Shown here: in pieces, positions 46,798 through 60,105 of the stretch
Position numbering within the stretch: the first letter of the stretch is position 1
Layout: every line of letters begins with the position of its first letter
Assembly: GCA_009760855.2 (NCBI GenBank)
Contig: WPIO01000003.1
Coordinates: 4,107,501 to 4,169,500 of the forward strand
DNA: 62,000 nt
Direction: 5' to 3'
From: Cristatella mucedo
Lineage: Eukaryota; Bryozoa; Phylactolaemata; Cristatellidae
Position numbers and translations under genes: made by a program
Notes under the pieces: model-generated
What the model was told of the DNA's origin: nothing
The model's input: the letters and a program-made list of their open reading frames with translations, nothing else
Database searches by the model: none

Positions 46798-47690
46798 CCG
46801 AAGCAACTGCGCCGCCGCCACCGCGCACCCACGGGCAAGCGCAGGTCGTAACTGCAGCGGCCACGTCCCTCCCTCTCCTCCTCCTCCTCACCAACATGGC
46901 CACTGCCCGGCCACCAGGTGGCTGGCAGGCTTCTCCGACCACCGGCCGCCGCTGGAGCCGGCTCAGCTACCGTTGCCGGCTCCGAGCTGCTGTGCGGCCC
47001 GGTCGGAGCTCGAGTCAATCGCGACAATCGATCGTCAATGTCTACGTACGTAATCAGCGGAAGCGCTCCCGAGCGCACGCCGCACGCCTTGGCCGTGCCG
47101 CGAAGGGCGGGCGCCAAGGCGACGCAGCACAGCTTGTGCGCAGGGTTGAAATCGGCAGCCAGCCATCCTCGGCTATATTTGGCAGCAAGCCGCAAACTGT
47201 CTGACCGAGCGTGCGAGGCTTCGACGACGCTGCACGGTTTTTGTGCATAGCATAGCGGGCTTGTGCAAAACGCCACGGCGCATAGGCAGCGCCGCGGCAG
47301 CGCCGCGGCAGCACGCTCGTGTAGGCTCGAGGTCGTCTGGTGAGGCGGTATCAGACGTAGGGGGCTTTCTTATATGCCTCCAGCTTTTGAGACAGAAGCT
47401 CGGTATCGGCCGCCCTCACGGCCGAGTTTCGAACTCACCAACTAAAGTGAAGTCGTGGTTGGCTTGTCAGCCGGACCATCGATGCGGGCCGATGACACTC
47501 GAATCGGCTCCTTGTTGCTTTGTAGACAGTTCTGCCACGACGGCAGGCAGCCTTTGTCTGTGACTACCAGTGCCAATTCTTGCATGTCGCATGGAGCGTG
47601 CTGGCGTCATTGGTTTTTCTTCACCGACGTGCGTCCACGGCGGTTTGCTTAATTTAAGAATAAAAGAAGTAGATGCTGCACGTTTTCAAA
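46798..47690 (+). other. Probable SoxD 3' untranslated region
   Basis: Sequence from the stop codon to just beyond the first AATAAA. It is GC- and CpG-rich for its first 500 bases, has a short tandem repeat of an 11-base GGCAGCGCCGC-like unit near 47286-47315, and becomes AT-richer towards 47650. Frames in both directions stay open only because stops are rare. The extent is inferred from the polyadenylation signal. Confidence 0.45.
47659..47664 (+). terminator. Polyadenylation signal AATAAA
   Basis: AATAAA within AAGAATAAAAGAAG, 862 bases after the SoxD stop codon, is the first canonical hexamer I see on this strand after the gene. Cleavage would be expected 10-30 bases downstream, followed by the T-rich GTTTTCAAAAG area. 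Confidence 0.5.
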
Positions 47691-47784
47691 AGTCGCCAGT
47701 CTTGACATAATTCGTACTGGCATTTGTTTCATGTTTTTCGGAGGAAGTCTTAACGGTGTTTCGCTGGGTCTTAGCCTAGGGATG

Positions 47785-47935
47785 AGGCGCTTGCACTTTA
47801 CTGCCTAGGTCTGACTTTGAGCCCTGCCTGCTGACAAGCCTTTTTTTGTCCACTGCAAGTATGAGATAGCTGCTAAGACTCAAATGCCTCTATATAAATT
47901 GAGGCTGTTGAATCAGCTAGCATCCACTTTTTAAC
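47785..47935 (+). mobile_element. SINE family B body and tail remnant
   Basis: ATGCCTCTATATAAATTGAG and GCTGTTGAATCAGCTAGC match the family-B tail. The upstream half (GACTTTGAGCCCTGC) is a weak B-box relic. It lies about 100 bases beyond the SoxD polyadenylation signal. Confidence 0.6.
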
Positions 47936-49344
47936 TTCTTTAGCCATCTTATTCGCACAGGACCACTGCATAGCTATCTGCAAAGGGCACCTTAATATGC
48001 GATGATACAATACATACAGAAAAGCTCAAATATTCAAAATACGAATATGTACAGCTACGTAATGTGTAAAAAAAACGTTCAAACCCGTGGCTTGAGAGTT
48101 GAGACATGACATTAGCATCTGCTGACCTTGCTTGCTTTCAGTAAAATTGTACTAGGCAATGAAGCAAGGGAATATCTAGCAGCCACTTAATCTGAGCAAT
48201 CAGGTGGCTGCCTATTAATTGATTTGGTGTCACGAGCTCCTGCAGACTTCGGGCTTCATCTGGAAAGTCACTTAAGATGCTCACATTCCACCGTAAGAGC
48301 TGAGCCCTTTACAGCTCTTGTTAGGTCTTTAACGTAGTATGGTCGTATGAGAGCATTGTGGTGGGGAAATGTGTCGACGAATCGAAAGGGCTTGTTATAA
48401 AATTTAGCTCAGCAGTTATGAACAATCTTGTTTTAACGTTTAGGGGTAATCAATTAAACTAAGCACGTTGGCACAAAGCGAGTAAGGTCCTTGCCGACAG
48501 CCTCCAAACATTGCTGCAACATTGACTTGAGAATCTTGGACCAATTGGGTGCTTATGGTGTCACAGGCGTCCTAAAACCATCGGTCAGGTGGTGCATCCT
48601 GGTTGGCGGACTCCTCATCGGTCCTTCGGCGATTTACTCGTATTTTGAGATCCCAACGAATTTTTTCAAGAGAAGCTGCACAGCCCATAATATTTTAGGA
48701 CGTGCCATCTTAATAGAACAAGCGATTCAATTCCAACAGGTCACGTAATGCTTACGCCGATTGGATTGCTGCCATCCGTAGCTGCCATTTCTCTTACAGA
48801 GAATGTCGCACGTGACAATCTTAGCAAGCTTGATTTACTCACCCGGTGGCCTGTCTACCTCGTTCCCGTCAAGTCTCATTCACCTAAAACAACTCCACTC
48901 TTCGATGTCGATTGAGGGAGCCTTTGCTCGAAGGTCAGTCAGTTGGCTCTGTTTACAAAGCATCGCTCGTGGTAAGAGAATGCACAACTTGAATTGGCAC
49001 TTACAACAGGGGACTAGCTAACTTTATTGCAAACTAGCTGGCACGGCACGATGTGCAATGCCGTTAAAACGGCTGGCATTACTGAGGCTCACACCACCAG
49101 CAGGATGCAGTGCCACAGTGTGATCATACAGCACTCATGCCGATAAGTCTAATGACAAGCCTCGTGGGCTAGTGTTATAGAGGGAACCGGACGACTCTAA
49201 CGGTGTGTGTGGGGCCTGTGCTCTACCTGCTATCGTGCCACAAAAGAATTTTAACAGGCTGTGACATGCAGATTCTCTAAAGTGGCAAATCACAGTCTCG
49301 GTGAACTGCAGTCGAACCACTATCTCCGTTTGTAACTCCACGAA
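47936..49344. other. No gene seen
   Basis: Downstream of SoxD. AT-richer unique sequence with frames under 90 codons. Confidence 0.55.
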
Positions 49345-49420
49345 GCCACAAAGACTATGTTGGTGTTACACAGGAGAGTTTTGTATAGCGCACTCACAGC
49401 CTAAGCGGCTTTCGGTACAA
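49345..49420 (-). repeat. Family C tail repeat
   Basis: Reverse complement reads ACCGAAAGCCGCTTAGGCT, GAGTGCGCTATACAAAACTC and CCTGTGTAACACCAACATAG, matching 34590-34660 over its length. Confidence 0.6.
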
Positions 49421-51499
49421 TAGCCGTCAGCTGTGTCATTACTGTTTTGGTGACCATAAAAGCCATTCTCACCCACCACCATCTACCTTGCAGAGACTTG
49501 ATGTAACTGTTCTGTGAGCAGCCGATGGCTTCAGTTAGCCTATCCACTATGTCCACACTCTCAAGGGAGAGTTCTAGTTTGAAAACTGGCAGTGGCCTAG
49601 TCGTCGCACAACCCCAGCATGAACCGACCCAGTTTATTGATTGCTCCTGTACGGTTGATTCATTTTTTTGCAAGTATGCTTCTAGCATTGGCTGGGCCCT
49701 AGTAAGATACTCTGAAGCACTTTCTGCTTTTCCGAACGTTGGTGGCCAAACCTTGACCTCGCCTGAGCAAACCAATCATACTTGGTGGTACACCCAATTG
49801 GGGCCGGAAATGGTGGGCATTCTTGCTGTAAGCTATTCATCTTTTGCCATACTTCGTTCCGGTCTTCGTGAACGTGTGAATAGCTACCACGTTGTCGCTT
49901 ATCCGAGCCTTTTTGGATAATTAGTCGCTTAAATGAGCACTTAATTTGCCAGGTTGTGGGTGCCTACTCTTCAGGATAAAAAAAGCGACATGCTCATTGA
50001 GAATGACGAGTGAGAAGAAAGTGACAACCGATGAGAATAGGGCAAGCGTGGGCTCCGCGAGCAGTCTTGCCAAGCGTTTGGTAAGATTTGCCAAAACACT
50101 AAGGCTTTTTTACAATGTTGTCTCCATACAAAGTAACGAAACGCTCGGGCTGCTGCCCAACTATAGGCCGACGAAGCTGGCTCAGCTAGGCATGGAGCTG
50201 CCTGCACTTAGCTGTTAGCAGTCACATTGGATGCTCAGCAAAGCTTAAACGGAGATCAAAGCCTGCTGGCTGACCTGAGATACCTCTGTCGAGTCAAGAA
50301 CCGTGGCAGTTAACTCACAACTCTTTGCACTCAGTTTGGCCCTTGATCGCTCTAAGATTTGTGCTTCGGATCTCCACCACCAGGTTTCCGACCTAGCCTC
50401 CTCATGCCGCCAGGTCCACCCAGGGCGACAAATTAGCAGCACCGTCTTTCACTTTATGATGCCGATGGCAGGTATCTGTGCTCTGCTGCAGGTCCCGGAC
50501 TGCAAAAGTTGCCACAATTTTTGCACGGCCATGTTTTCGGCTACTGCTGGCTTGGGATAGTTCTATCCAGCGGGTCTCTGCTGGTGCTTCTTCCATCGTA
50601 CACTCTTCCTAGCCTGAACTACAGGCTAAACAACGCCTCTCTTGTTCTCGATTCAGATGAACACTAGCTACCGAATGCACGGAATGCCTCTGGGCTAACC
50701 CTGTGCTATAAAAATATCCCCAGCTCGACATCTGCTTGGCCGAGCATAGTGAAGGCACATACGATCTGATCGATCTTACCAGCCTGATCAGCCGAACTTA
50801 AAGAGCCCCCAATAAGCCTTGTCGTGCTAGTCAGAGTATGGGCAAAACACTATTGGCAACAAGTCAACACGCGGTCTCACACGTAAAAAAACAAACAGGG
50901 TACTCGGTCTCAGCTGGAGTCGCCGTGTGGTTCAGGCAGGCCACCGACTTGGAAAGACTGTCTAGGGCAGTTGCAGTATTGTTTCAACATGTCTCTGTCG
51001 ATGACAAGCATCGTTTCCCAATGCTCACCACAATTCATCGTCGACCGGTCTACTTCGCTCGAAGCGTTTGCTGCCACGGTTACATGATCAGCATACATAC
51101 GTACTTGCAGCCAGATATCGGAGGCACTGTATGCAGCTCGATACAGCTCCAGCAACAGAGCTGCTAGTGACTACCAGATCTCCGTGGTGGGGCAAGGCTG
51201 GAGAGCAGGTTGGTGGGATTTCTTTCTTGCCGATGCTGACCAGTTGCAGCTAAAGCAGTCATCTCAAAGCGGTACCCCCCCCCCGTGCTGTCAGGCCCGC
51301 CCAATAGCTGCAATGTGCTTACGGCTGTTTTGGTGGACCCGTCCTCGAGCCGCCTGCTAGTCGACTGCGTAACCAGCCAATTGTCAAACAATCGACCAAA
51401 AACATTCTGCAAGCTGCAGGGAGAGCCCTCCCCACGGCCCACGGCAGGATGGGTCACTCAAACAGGCATTCGGTAACCAGCCACCCCTCCTGTCTCTTT
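49421..51499. other. No gene seen
   Basis: Overlapping frames of about 120-130 codons on opposite strands at 49401-49920 and several near 50.3-51.4 kb; none shows a recognised domain or splice context. A family-C relic is at 50665. Confidence 0.5.
50665..50718 (+). repeat. Family C tail repeat, decayed
   Basis: GCTACCGAATGCACGGAATG, CCTCTGGGCTAACC and GTGCTATAAAAATATCC follow the same order as 32425-32500. Confidence 0.45.
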
Positions 51500-51725
51500 C
51501 TTACCCTGTCTCCACTTTGTGGAACTCTTATGCCTTGAACTCACCCCTTTGCTACCTTCCAAAAAGGAGATGCTGTAGCTCATATATGCTACTGCCTTTA
51601 AAAAGGCAACATGCCTTATCCTTTCCAGCCTACATGAAGTGCTTAGAAAGAGATTTAGCTGTCTTTGGGTGCTACACACATGCCACATTATCATTAATCC
51701 TTGTAAGTGCTCAGACATATGTGTG
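51500..51725 (+). mobile_element. LINE 3' end remnant
   Basis: ACTTTGTGGAACTCTTATGC resembles a decayed LWNSL codon block. It is followed by GAAGTGCTTAGAAAGAGATT and TAGCTGTCTTTGGGTGCTAC, the AAAGYGCCTAGARAGAGATT...TGCTA tail. Old and truncated. Confidence 0.55.
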
Positions 51726-53454
51726 TGTGACATATGGGTGTGCTATACAAGTGCACATTCATCCTTCCAAACGCCAACAGCACATGCTTAGAGGCAGAGG
51801 CCAAGACTGCCGAAGTGCATGAGGCTTGCTTTATTTACAAGGAAGCACAACAACAAGTACTACTACTCTTAATATCTGGGATGCTACTCTATCGTTGACA
51901 TAAGATGCCTGCCGTGTGAAACCAGAAACCCAGCTGTAAAAACTATACATATGAACAAAGATTTATAACCACCGCAGTAGTAGTATAATACAAAATAGTG
52001 TGCGCAACCGGCATGCACAGTTGCCATGTCCTGAGGTCATCACCACGAGCAGTCGGCGATCACCGAATACACTTAAGTCCAAACTGGCGTAGCAGCACTA
52101 CCTTTCTTAGCCTTAGCCTACAAAAGATGGCTGCGAATGAGAAGGATCCAGATAGCATAGATTTGATTCAAACGGAGAAAGCTAACTGAAAAGGAAAACT
52201 ACTGGCAGGCTGCAAGTCCAACAACCTTCCGATAAGACGGAAAACATTATCACGTTTTTCTGTTTTGTCTTGTATCAGGGGCATCCAAAGAAGAGCGGTG
52301 GGCACTTACAGCACTGGTAGGAATTCGTCTGCACGTGCAGCTTCTGCTACATTGCAGCTAGATGGCATGTGCTACAATAAGAGCAGCAGCGTGTAGCAGC
52401 CAGAACTAATACGTGGACGATGCACGGCACTCTTGAGGTGCCACAAAGTCTGCCAAGTAAAAACGGCCTTCGAAGGGCCAGGAGCCAAGGAGCATGTCCA
52501 GCCAGTCGAAGCAAAAGAAGCTAAGGACATACTCCCGACAGCTGCCCCAACGGTACTTTCCGCCCCATAATGTCGCAAGTGCTCACACAACGCGGTTCGA
52601 GCTACCATCTATTTACGAAGTGAATTCAGGTTATCGAACGTGCATCCTGGCTGATGACAGGCACTCCCAAAAAAGGCTCCCCTCAACCACATCTTATTCA
52701 AATAAAATTACGACAGGGCTTTGTCATAGCAATGTATTTAAAATGCTGATACCAATCGCCTAGCTGCCAGTACAGAAGAGGTGGACAGCCTGATCGCTCG
52801 GTTCCGGCGAATGGGCATCGACCTAATTTACCGTAAAGCAAGTCAGTTACATGATAACCTGACTGAACTGAGTGCCACCAAGAATCTCACTTCTTATCAG
52901 AAATGCATTGTACTGGGCACGTCACAGCCAGCCGACCAACACCAGCATTGGTTAACTTGTGTGAAAACGACAGGAAGGGATCGAACCAGATTTGAGCTAG
53001 CAGGTCCAGAGCTCCTCGGCATCCGAAAAGCAATTATTGGCAAATATTTACGAGGGATCGAATGACTGCAGCAGGATGGTAGCCACTCGGTACTAAACAT
53101 TAGTCATCTAATGCTAATGACAAGCTCGGCAGTATTCAAGAGGAGACAGGGCTGAATAGATTAGCACAACATTTGGGTAGGGCACACTATCCCGGCTTGG
53201 CCACTGAGATCGGCCTCCACAATCAAGGACTGAGCTGGCCACACGTTTGGTTTTAGCCAGACAGGTGTCCTGACTCCGAAGAGCTTGGAAGCTGCTGCTG
53301 ACACCTGGGGGCGTACTGCGTTGAACAATCTCTGCTGAAAATCAAGCCCCTCTTTCTCTCGGACCATATCGTGTTCTTGGTTATGTGGGTAACTTGCTGT
53401 TCGCTCGCTGTTCGTTTTATTCGTCTGGCTACCAAATAATGGCAGACTTGGCTC
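51726..53454. other. No gene seen
   Basis: Unique-looking sequence with short frames only; nothing recognised. Confidence 0.55.
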
Positions 53455-53463
53455 ACACGCGCG

Positions 53464-53557
<94 letters not shown>

Positions 53558-53560
53558 TAC
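53455..53560. repeat. (CA)n microsatellite
   Basis: CG-rich start (CGCGCGCA) then about 40 CA units. Confidence 0.97.
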
Positions 53561-53584
53561 ACACACATACGCCCGTGCACGAAA

Positions 53585-53656
53585 ATATATTCACTCATAT
53601 ATGTGAGTGTGTGTGTATGTATATATATGTGTATGTATATATATATATATACATAT

Positions 53657-53701
<45 letters not shown>

Positions 53702-53705
53702 CACA

Positions 53706-53757
<52 letters not shown>
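53585..53757. repeat. (TA)n / (TACA)n microsatellite
   Basis: TATATG, TACATACA and long TA runs; compound with the adjacent CA array. Confidence 0.97.
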
Positions 53758-53759
<2 letters not shown>

Positions 53760-55609
53760 CGATAATCAAGTAGCCGAAGCCATATACCCAAAAAGGAGCA
53801 TTATCAGATCTTTTTGGTCAATGGGCCACCCAATTAATTTAAAATTCATGCACAAGCACTGCAAAGCTGCAACCACGAGCAGCTGAATAAGCCATTAAGT
53901 CACCTGAAAGTATCATTTGCATCTACTGGCACCAACGGCATCTACTCTAAGCAACATTTACGTGACTCTATATTGGCTGAAGCCTACAATCCGGTGGTTG
54001 CTGCTGGGCAACATGAGCCAATCAGCAATTAGATATGCACACTGTGCTTTGGCAAGCAATCGTTAGCCTAAGTTGCACCCTTGACGAATCGTTATGGTGT
54101 GGGTAACAGGTTGACATCGGCAGCAGGCAGGGGATCCGGGAACAAGGTCAAAACAGCCTTGCCGGTTTCTGACAAGGACGCTTCGTCATCCGTGGAAAAT
54201 AATTGCCTTGCACTTCGACCGCTCGGTCAGCTCACTCAGAACACATGCTGGGAATGTGGCTTCCACCGACTTACTGTCGGTGAGCAGCTGGCACTGAATA
54301 ACAGCCCTAGAGCACTTGGTAGATTCTTTGGGCCTGCTAGGCTAGCGAAAGGTCTTTGCGGCTAGGTTCGACCGATCGCCAGCTACAAAACTGGCTTAGA
54401 CCGGTCGCTCGAGCAACTCACAATGGAGGCATGCCTTGCACTTTCATCGTCAAGCATGAAGTACCAGGCATCACAGTCGAAGCCTTACGGTTCGGTGCGC
54501 TCCGGATCCCCTGATCCCAGACAAGAGCCCTTTCAAGTCACTACTAGTCACTTAAGGGGAAGAAGCCTACGCATTCTGAATTAGGATCCATACCGTAGGC
54601 GACTCGATACAAGCCTGCTTGCTAAAGGCTCTCTGACTACACACTTTTCCTGTAGCAAAAATCAAGCGAACGGCTAAAAACTACTCCCGGTAAGAAGACT
54701 GTCTAACTCCTCTGATAATAGCAAACGCATCGCAGGGCGATGGATTTACATCGTCTATCAGACATAGCTTGCTGCTGTTTTGCTCTCGTATGCCTAAGAT
54801 CAAAGGCATGCATGCTACATATTCATGTAATACAATGAGCTCATTGAACTACTGTTGAGGAAGCACACCTTTGCCACCTTCCGAGTGATGTGCCTACACC
54901 AAGAAGCCTATGGCACCCACGTCGATACAGGTGGCAGACGGTATGCTAACTATACTCCTCACAACCACACAGGCTAGGTAGGGCACACAAGCAGTAATAG
55001 TTCGAAGGCACAGGCTAGCCCTTAGATATGAGGCAATTGTAACTTGAAATTCATCAACTTGCTGTTACACTAGGAGTCAGATCAAATCACCAGCCTGTTC
55101 AAGAAATAAGTCGTGGTTTAAACTGAACCAAAGATGCTTACAATCAGGTCTCGGATGGCCAGTAAAAGTCTCTGTAAAAGCTTTTAGCAAGAAAATTCAC
55201 TGCCTTTAATATCAAAGACCGATCACACATATCTGCAAATCACGGGTGCTTACATACGAGGACTTAAGTCAATTTCTGGAACAACGGTCAAAGCACTGCT
55301 TCGAGAAAATACAAAGTCTGCTTAGAGGCTTGGGTTGCAAATGCAAAGAGTCAAACAAGGGCACAATCATCTAGGGCACAAGCTGCTTACACTAGCTCTG
55401 AGCTACAGGTAACTTTACGGGTGACTTGATCGATAGTTAACCAACTTTATGTGAGGCAAAATGCTATTTCTACTAGTGAACTAAAATGAGGGCCATACAG
55501 CATCTAGATCTCAAGTCTCAGAGGTATGTTTCGTTTGTAGTCACCCTCTTTTCTCTTATCTATATTTTCCTTGTGGCAGGTGCCATTGCCAAACACACAA
55601 TCTTGGCTT
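53758..55609. other. No gene seen
   Basis: About 1.85 kb almost without frames over 60 codons (one of 94 at 54081). No repeat recognised. Confidence 0.55.
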
Positions 55610-56745
55610 TTATTTCTATGCCGCGATTACAAACAGCTCTACCCATCCTTTGACCCTTCTACGCTTCGATCATTATGGACTCACTTAATTTCCTTGCCGA
55701 ACGGATCGACGACTGTCATGCTTGGATGTTACCACTAAATTCCTGAAGCTTAACAATGAAAAGAGTAGCCTGGTGTCACCCTCAAATTAGAAAACTCCAA
55801 CGTTAAGGTTCGCCTAACATCACTCCAATGAGGTCTAGCCATAATCTGAGCATGGTATTCCATAACGACTTGTTATAGGATGAGCACATTTCCTACACAA
55901 TAAATTCGACCTATTTTCACCTTAGAAATATTGCCAAAATCCGGATCTACTTAGACAAGAGCCAAACTAGTTCACACGTTGGTGGCACAGCTTTTGGATC
56001 ACTAACAATCCTTTCATTCAAGACATTCGACTAGTGCCGTTAATTATCTGCAACTGGTGCACAACTCAGCGATTCGTCTGGTGTGTCGTCATGGGCCTAG
56101 CTGCCACAGCACACTACTTCTGTGTGAGCTTCACTGGCTCCCTATTATGCATCGAATCGATTTCCATATCCTTAGTCGGGCATACAAATAATTTAATCTG
56201 CTTGCTCCAGCCTACCTATTCAACATCCTTGCTCTCAGTGAACTTTCGAATCACCTACTCCTTGGCTTCCAGTCACCTAGCAACCCCTCACACTACAATT
56301 AAATTTTTTCGGTGACGGCTTTTAGTTTGTATGTACCGAAAGTGTGGAACTCGCTATGTGTGGCTTCGGTCACTACCTGCATTGATATTGCATCTTTTAA
56401 ATCTCAGCTAAAGATGTACCAGTGTCGTCCAGCTTTCCCTTTGCCACAGTTAACTTGTCTTTTTTGTTCCTGTGTGCTTTGCGTGCTTACCGGTGAATGA
56501 TTCAGTGCATATTATCAGCTAGACGTCCTACCGACCAGTGGCCTTGACTGTCTTCTCAAGTGCTTCAGCATACTTGCCTAAGCATGATAACGGTTTGCTT
56601 TTGCATGGTTGGCTAAGCATGATAATCTGCATGCCATTAACCCTTAATAATTAGTTCTTTTGCAGAAACTGTAAAGACCCCGGGTAGAGATTTAGTTCTC
56701 TTAGAGTGCTATAAAACGGCCTGCTGTTATTCATATTATTTCGTG
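55610..56745 (+). mobile_element. L2/CR1-like LINE remnant, strongly decayed
   Basis: Broken frames spell an eroded reverse transcriptase: CRDYKQLYPSFDPS near 55621 corresponds to the YADDTQLY region, DDCHAWM..LNFLKLNNEKS to the following KLN..K segment, then HLRNIAKIR near 55920, SLAPYYASNRFPY near 56130 for the HWLPV region and YVPKVWNSL near 56330 for the C-terminus. The tail GTAAAGACCCCGGGTAGAGA and the TTAGTTCTCTTAGAGTGCTA at about 56670-56720 match the 3' end of the copy at 42290-43165. Many stops and frameshifts show an old insertion. Confidence 0.85.
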
Positions 56746-56819
56746 GGCTTGACTACTACACATACACAACGTAATAGTCGTCAGGATGTGCACACTCACA
56801 CAGACTCATGCACTCGCGA

Positions 56820-56835
56820 GTACACACACACATAA

Positions 56836-56913
<78 letters not shown>

Positions 56914-56940
56914 GCAGGCACACACACACACACGAACATA
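56820..56940. repeat. (CA)n microsatellite
   Basis: About 36 CA units flanked by CACACG steps, just after the LINE remnant at 55610-56745. Confidence 0.97.
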
Positions 56941-57254
56941 CATGTATTAAGAAGAATTCTTCTGTAAGTACTACATATGTAGTAGAGGCTATCGATAGAT
57001 GATCTTGATCGTATGCTTGATAGCTATCGATAGTAGTAGAGGCTATCAATGAAACTCGCCAATTGAAATAATAATAGCCTTAAAATTTCAGGTGAACTAG
57101 TGCGTTTGAGGTAGTATAAGGCGATCAAACGGTGCTTGCTACACTGCCACGCACTTCTGAGCCGGCTCAATGGAGCTGCAGCCTGAAGCAACCTGCACAA
57201 TTGGTCACCAAACAACCGATGGAGCTGTTATTTGAGCAGCTTTGGTTGCGCTAA
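56941..57254. other. No gene; local inverted repeat
   Basis: TAGTAGAGGCTATCGATAGA (56980) and TAGTAGAGGCTATCAATG (57032) are direct partial duplicates around CTATCGATAG palindromes. Confidence 0.5.
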
Positions 57255-57435
57255 AAAAAACTAGCACATGTAACAGCCTCATTTGTATAGCATCAGAAAA
57301 GCCTAAACAGCAATCACCACCACTTGCAGTTGGCAATACAGCATCGCCTACTGCAGGATTCGAACCCACGACCTTGGCCATGAACAGTGAGCATACTACA
57401 TCCTGGGCTATCATGGCACAACAAACCGAGCTGGT
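57255..57435 (-). mobile_element. SINE family B copy
   Basis: AACAGCCTCATTTGTATAGC begins the reversed tail; CTGCAGGATTCGAACCCACG holds the reversed B box GGATTCGAACC; GGGCTATCATGGCAC is the eroded A-box side. Confidence 0.8.
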
Positions 57436-57925
57436 ACTACAAGCACGTAACATGCAATGGTAGCCAGGGAAACAAAGGATGCACGACAAAGCTGCAATGA
57501 CCATGTCCATAACTGCATAACGCCCATGAGATGGACAACAGAATGCCTACAGCATATGTTCACTCAGAATGACCGAGGCACCAAGGCACACGCATCAACT
57601 TCGGTCAGCACTTTATCATGATCTGGGTATTTATCCCAGCGGTAGAGCGCTCACACGTGTGTGCCGTCGCGGATTAGCCACCTGAATTTCAACCATTTTA
57701 TAATACATATGTATGCGTAAGGAGGTTCTTCTTGATGTGAATCTCGCAGTTCTATGATGGCTGGCAGCCTGATAAAAGTGCAGGAATGAAGCCACTGCTC
57801 TCGAGGTCACATGCTGGTATTTCCGAAGGTTATCCTTGATACACACCAGGCACCCACACAAAGCTATCACCTAGTTACATGGCAAAACACTGGGAATTAG
57901 TGAGTGTAGATGGCTGACCTCCCGA

Positions 57926-58016
57926 GGGAGTAGCAGGTGACCCTGGGGAGGGGGTAGTGAGGAGGATCTGGAGAGAGTAGCAGGTGACCCTGGGTAAGGG
58001 TTAGTGAGGAGGGTCC
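57926..58016. repeat. Imperfect 47-bp tandem duplication
   Basis: GAGTAGCAGGTGACCCTGGG and GGTTAGTGAGGAGGG-like segments appear twice with a period of about 47 bases. Confidence 0.8.
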
Positions 58017-58861
58017 ATTCCATTTTCCAGTCACATCAGCTTGGCATTGGATGAAACAGACCGAGGGACCTAGCTGACAAGTGGACCAGTAGAAAGACGA
58101 GCACCGTAAGCTCGTGTGTCAACTGTTCTCGACTTATACTCAGTTGACCTAGCTACAGGGCTTTCACAGGTTAGCTTTTTAGGTCACAGCTGTCCTGCGG
58201 CATAGCTCTAGAAGGAGAAAATCCTAACTCACAGCACTAGAGCTTCTACATTATTCAGCCATTGCACTAGGATCTGCAAACAATGAAGCCACAGCCTTGT
58301 GTCATACGGTAAATAGAGAAGTGCTGTTTGGCGTTCGAGCACGGATGGGTTCCAGTTGAACGACTGAAAGTTACACTGAGGCTGAATGATTGGCAGACCA
58401 AAAGTCAAATACATAAGCCTTCACTTCCTCGACAGCCACAAGCTTTAATATTACGACAGCCAACAAGGCAGTATAACCACAGCCTGGCTATGTGTGAGAG
58501 CTGCACCACACTGCTTCTGGAACGGCAGATCCAGATGAGCAGTCAATGCTCAGCCTTCAAGGGTGGATACGGTGAGGCTATCGTGTAAGGTAATACGTTG
58601 GAGCATCTCTAAGACGAGAGCCAATCAGACTAAGTCTAGCCCTGAAGTAAATGGAAAGCAAGGTATCTACGCAAAGAACAAATTTACCAGTTGCTACTAC
58701 GAATACAAATTGTGTCTCAACTTGTTGAACCTAGGTAAATCGAGGTGCCTGTTTTCAGCTTGTTGAGGCACATGCTTGTGACTTCAAGATCGCTTAATTT
58801 ACTGTTTAGCTTTGTGCCTTGTTATTTCCATAGCTCAGCCAATACACTTGAAGAATCAATG

Positions 58862-58915
58862 CAAAATTTCAAATTAAGTTCCGTTCTGCAAAATTTCAAA
58901 TTAAGTTCCGTTCTG
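58862..58915. repeat. Exact 27-bp tandem duplication
   Basis: A 27-base unit beginning CAAAATTTCAAATTAAGTTC is repeated twice without a mismatch, so the duplication is recent. Confidence 0.9.
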
Positions 58916-59454
58916 CATGCATATGACTGCAGGTGTTCATTTGTGATTTCGGTTGGATAAGCTTTGCTAAACTTATCCATGATTGAAGATACAATTTGAT
59001 GACATATGTAGCAAATCATAACCGAAATCTAACCAAAATCGGTACACTGAATAATTATTAAAATGTTGGCACAATCTCGGTATTTTTTTGAAATTTACCA
59101 ATAATATAACTACCGCTGCACCTTCAGTGTGCATGAGTGTCTCACCAGCTACGACGAAGATTGGTAGCGGAAGGTTAGCTTTTAGGTGGTTGTTGCACAC
59201 AGGTCGCACGACCGTGTGATAAATATTTATGCCGTTCTCTGTAGCTCTGATCTAATGTCGCTCATTAGTTCGTGAACATTCGCAGTTCCTAGTTATAAGA
59301 TTGTGCTTCCACTTGACAGATCATGCTCGTAGTCCGGGAAGGGCTCATTATCGGTTGAATTGAGCAAGATGATATGAATATCGTCACTGCTTTCAGGAGA
59401 ACCTGTGCTTAACTCTAATGAAGAACCTTCACACTCTATTATTTCTTTTTGCCA

Positions 59455-59640
59455 CTACTATATCTACTAATTAAAGTGAGAGAGCCCATCCGTCAAGCAG
59501 CAAGATGGCATCCTTCCGCCACGTGGCAAGATGGCACAGCATTGTCGTCCGTGACCATACTGTGACTACTTCTACTATGACTCAGCAGAGCGAGTCCACA
59601 GGCAGTGAGCTCGTAGTGTCTGAATTGTCTAGCAAAATAT
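59455..59640 (-). repeat. Family D interspersed repeat (inverted copy)
   Basis: Reverse complement reads GCTCACTGCCTGTGGACTCG, CTGAGTCATAGTAGA, GTGCCATCTTGCCACGTGGC and CACTTTAATTAGTAGATA, matching 3280-3500 in order and spacing. Confidence 0.65.
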
Positions 59641-59914
59641 AAGCCCACTTAATGGCACAGCCACATATTTAAGGTTAGCGGTGACACTGCTATAGAATGT
59701 CCCCAGAGGTAGAGATGCTGAGGCAAAGATCTATTTAGACTTTGCTACAGAAAGCATTACGGTCACTTAAATAACATTACACAGGTTCAGCAGACGAACA
59801 AAATGAATAAACACATCGATTTCCGATGTGACTCCATCAACAGCCATTTGAATAAGAGCTTGATCCAGCGCTATTAATTTTTCAGTTATTCAAACAGAAA
59901 AATTGCTGTAAGTG

Positions 59915-60105
59915 ATAGTAATAATAATATTTCATATACACAACCCCTTCAGAGAATTTGTCTTTTTCTAAGTGGCGTTAAGCTTGCTGCAACAGAAACA
60001 ATAAGAAATCCAATGACATGCACGGTATTACGTATGCATAAGCAAACCAGTATAATGCTTAGACCAGCATGCTGAAGCAAGAATGAAGACACTCACTTAG
60101 TTTAG
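59915..60105 (-). mobile_element. LINE 3' end, minus strand
   Basis: AATAATAATATTTCATATAC begins a decayed tail; from about 60015 CATGCACGGTATTACG and CTTAGACCAGCATGCTGAA match 21135-21210 (CTTAGACCAGCATGCTAAA), the 3' UTR of the minus-strand LINE there. Confidence 0.6.

Larger units (their letters stand above)
57436..59454. other. No gene seen; tandem duplications only
   Basis: Contains the 47-bp and 27-bp tandem duplications. Remaining frames are short and unrecognised. Confidence 0.55.
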
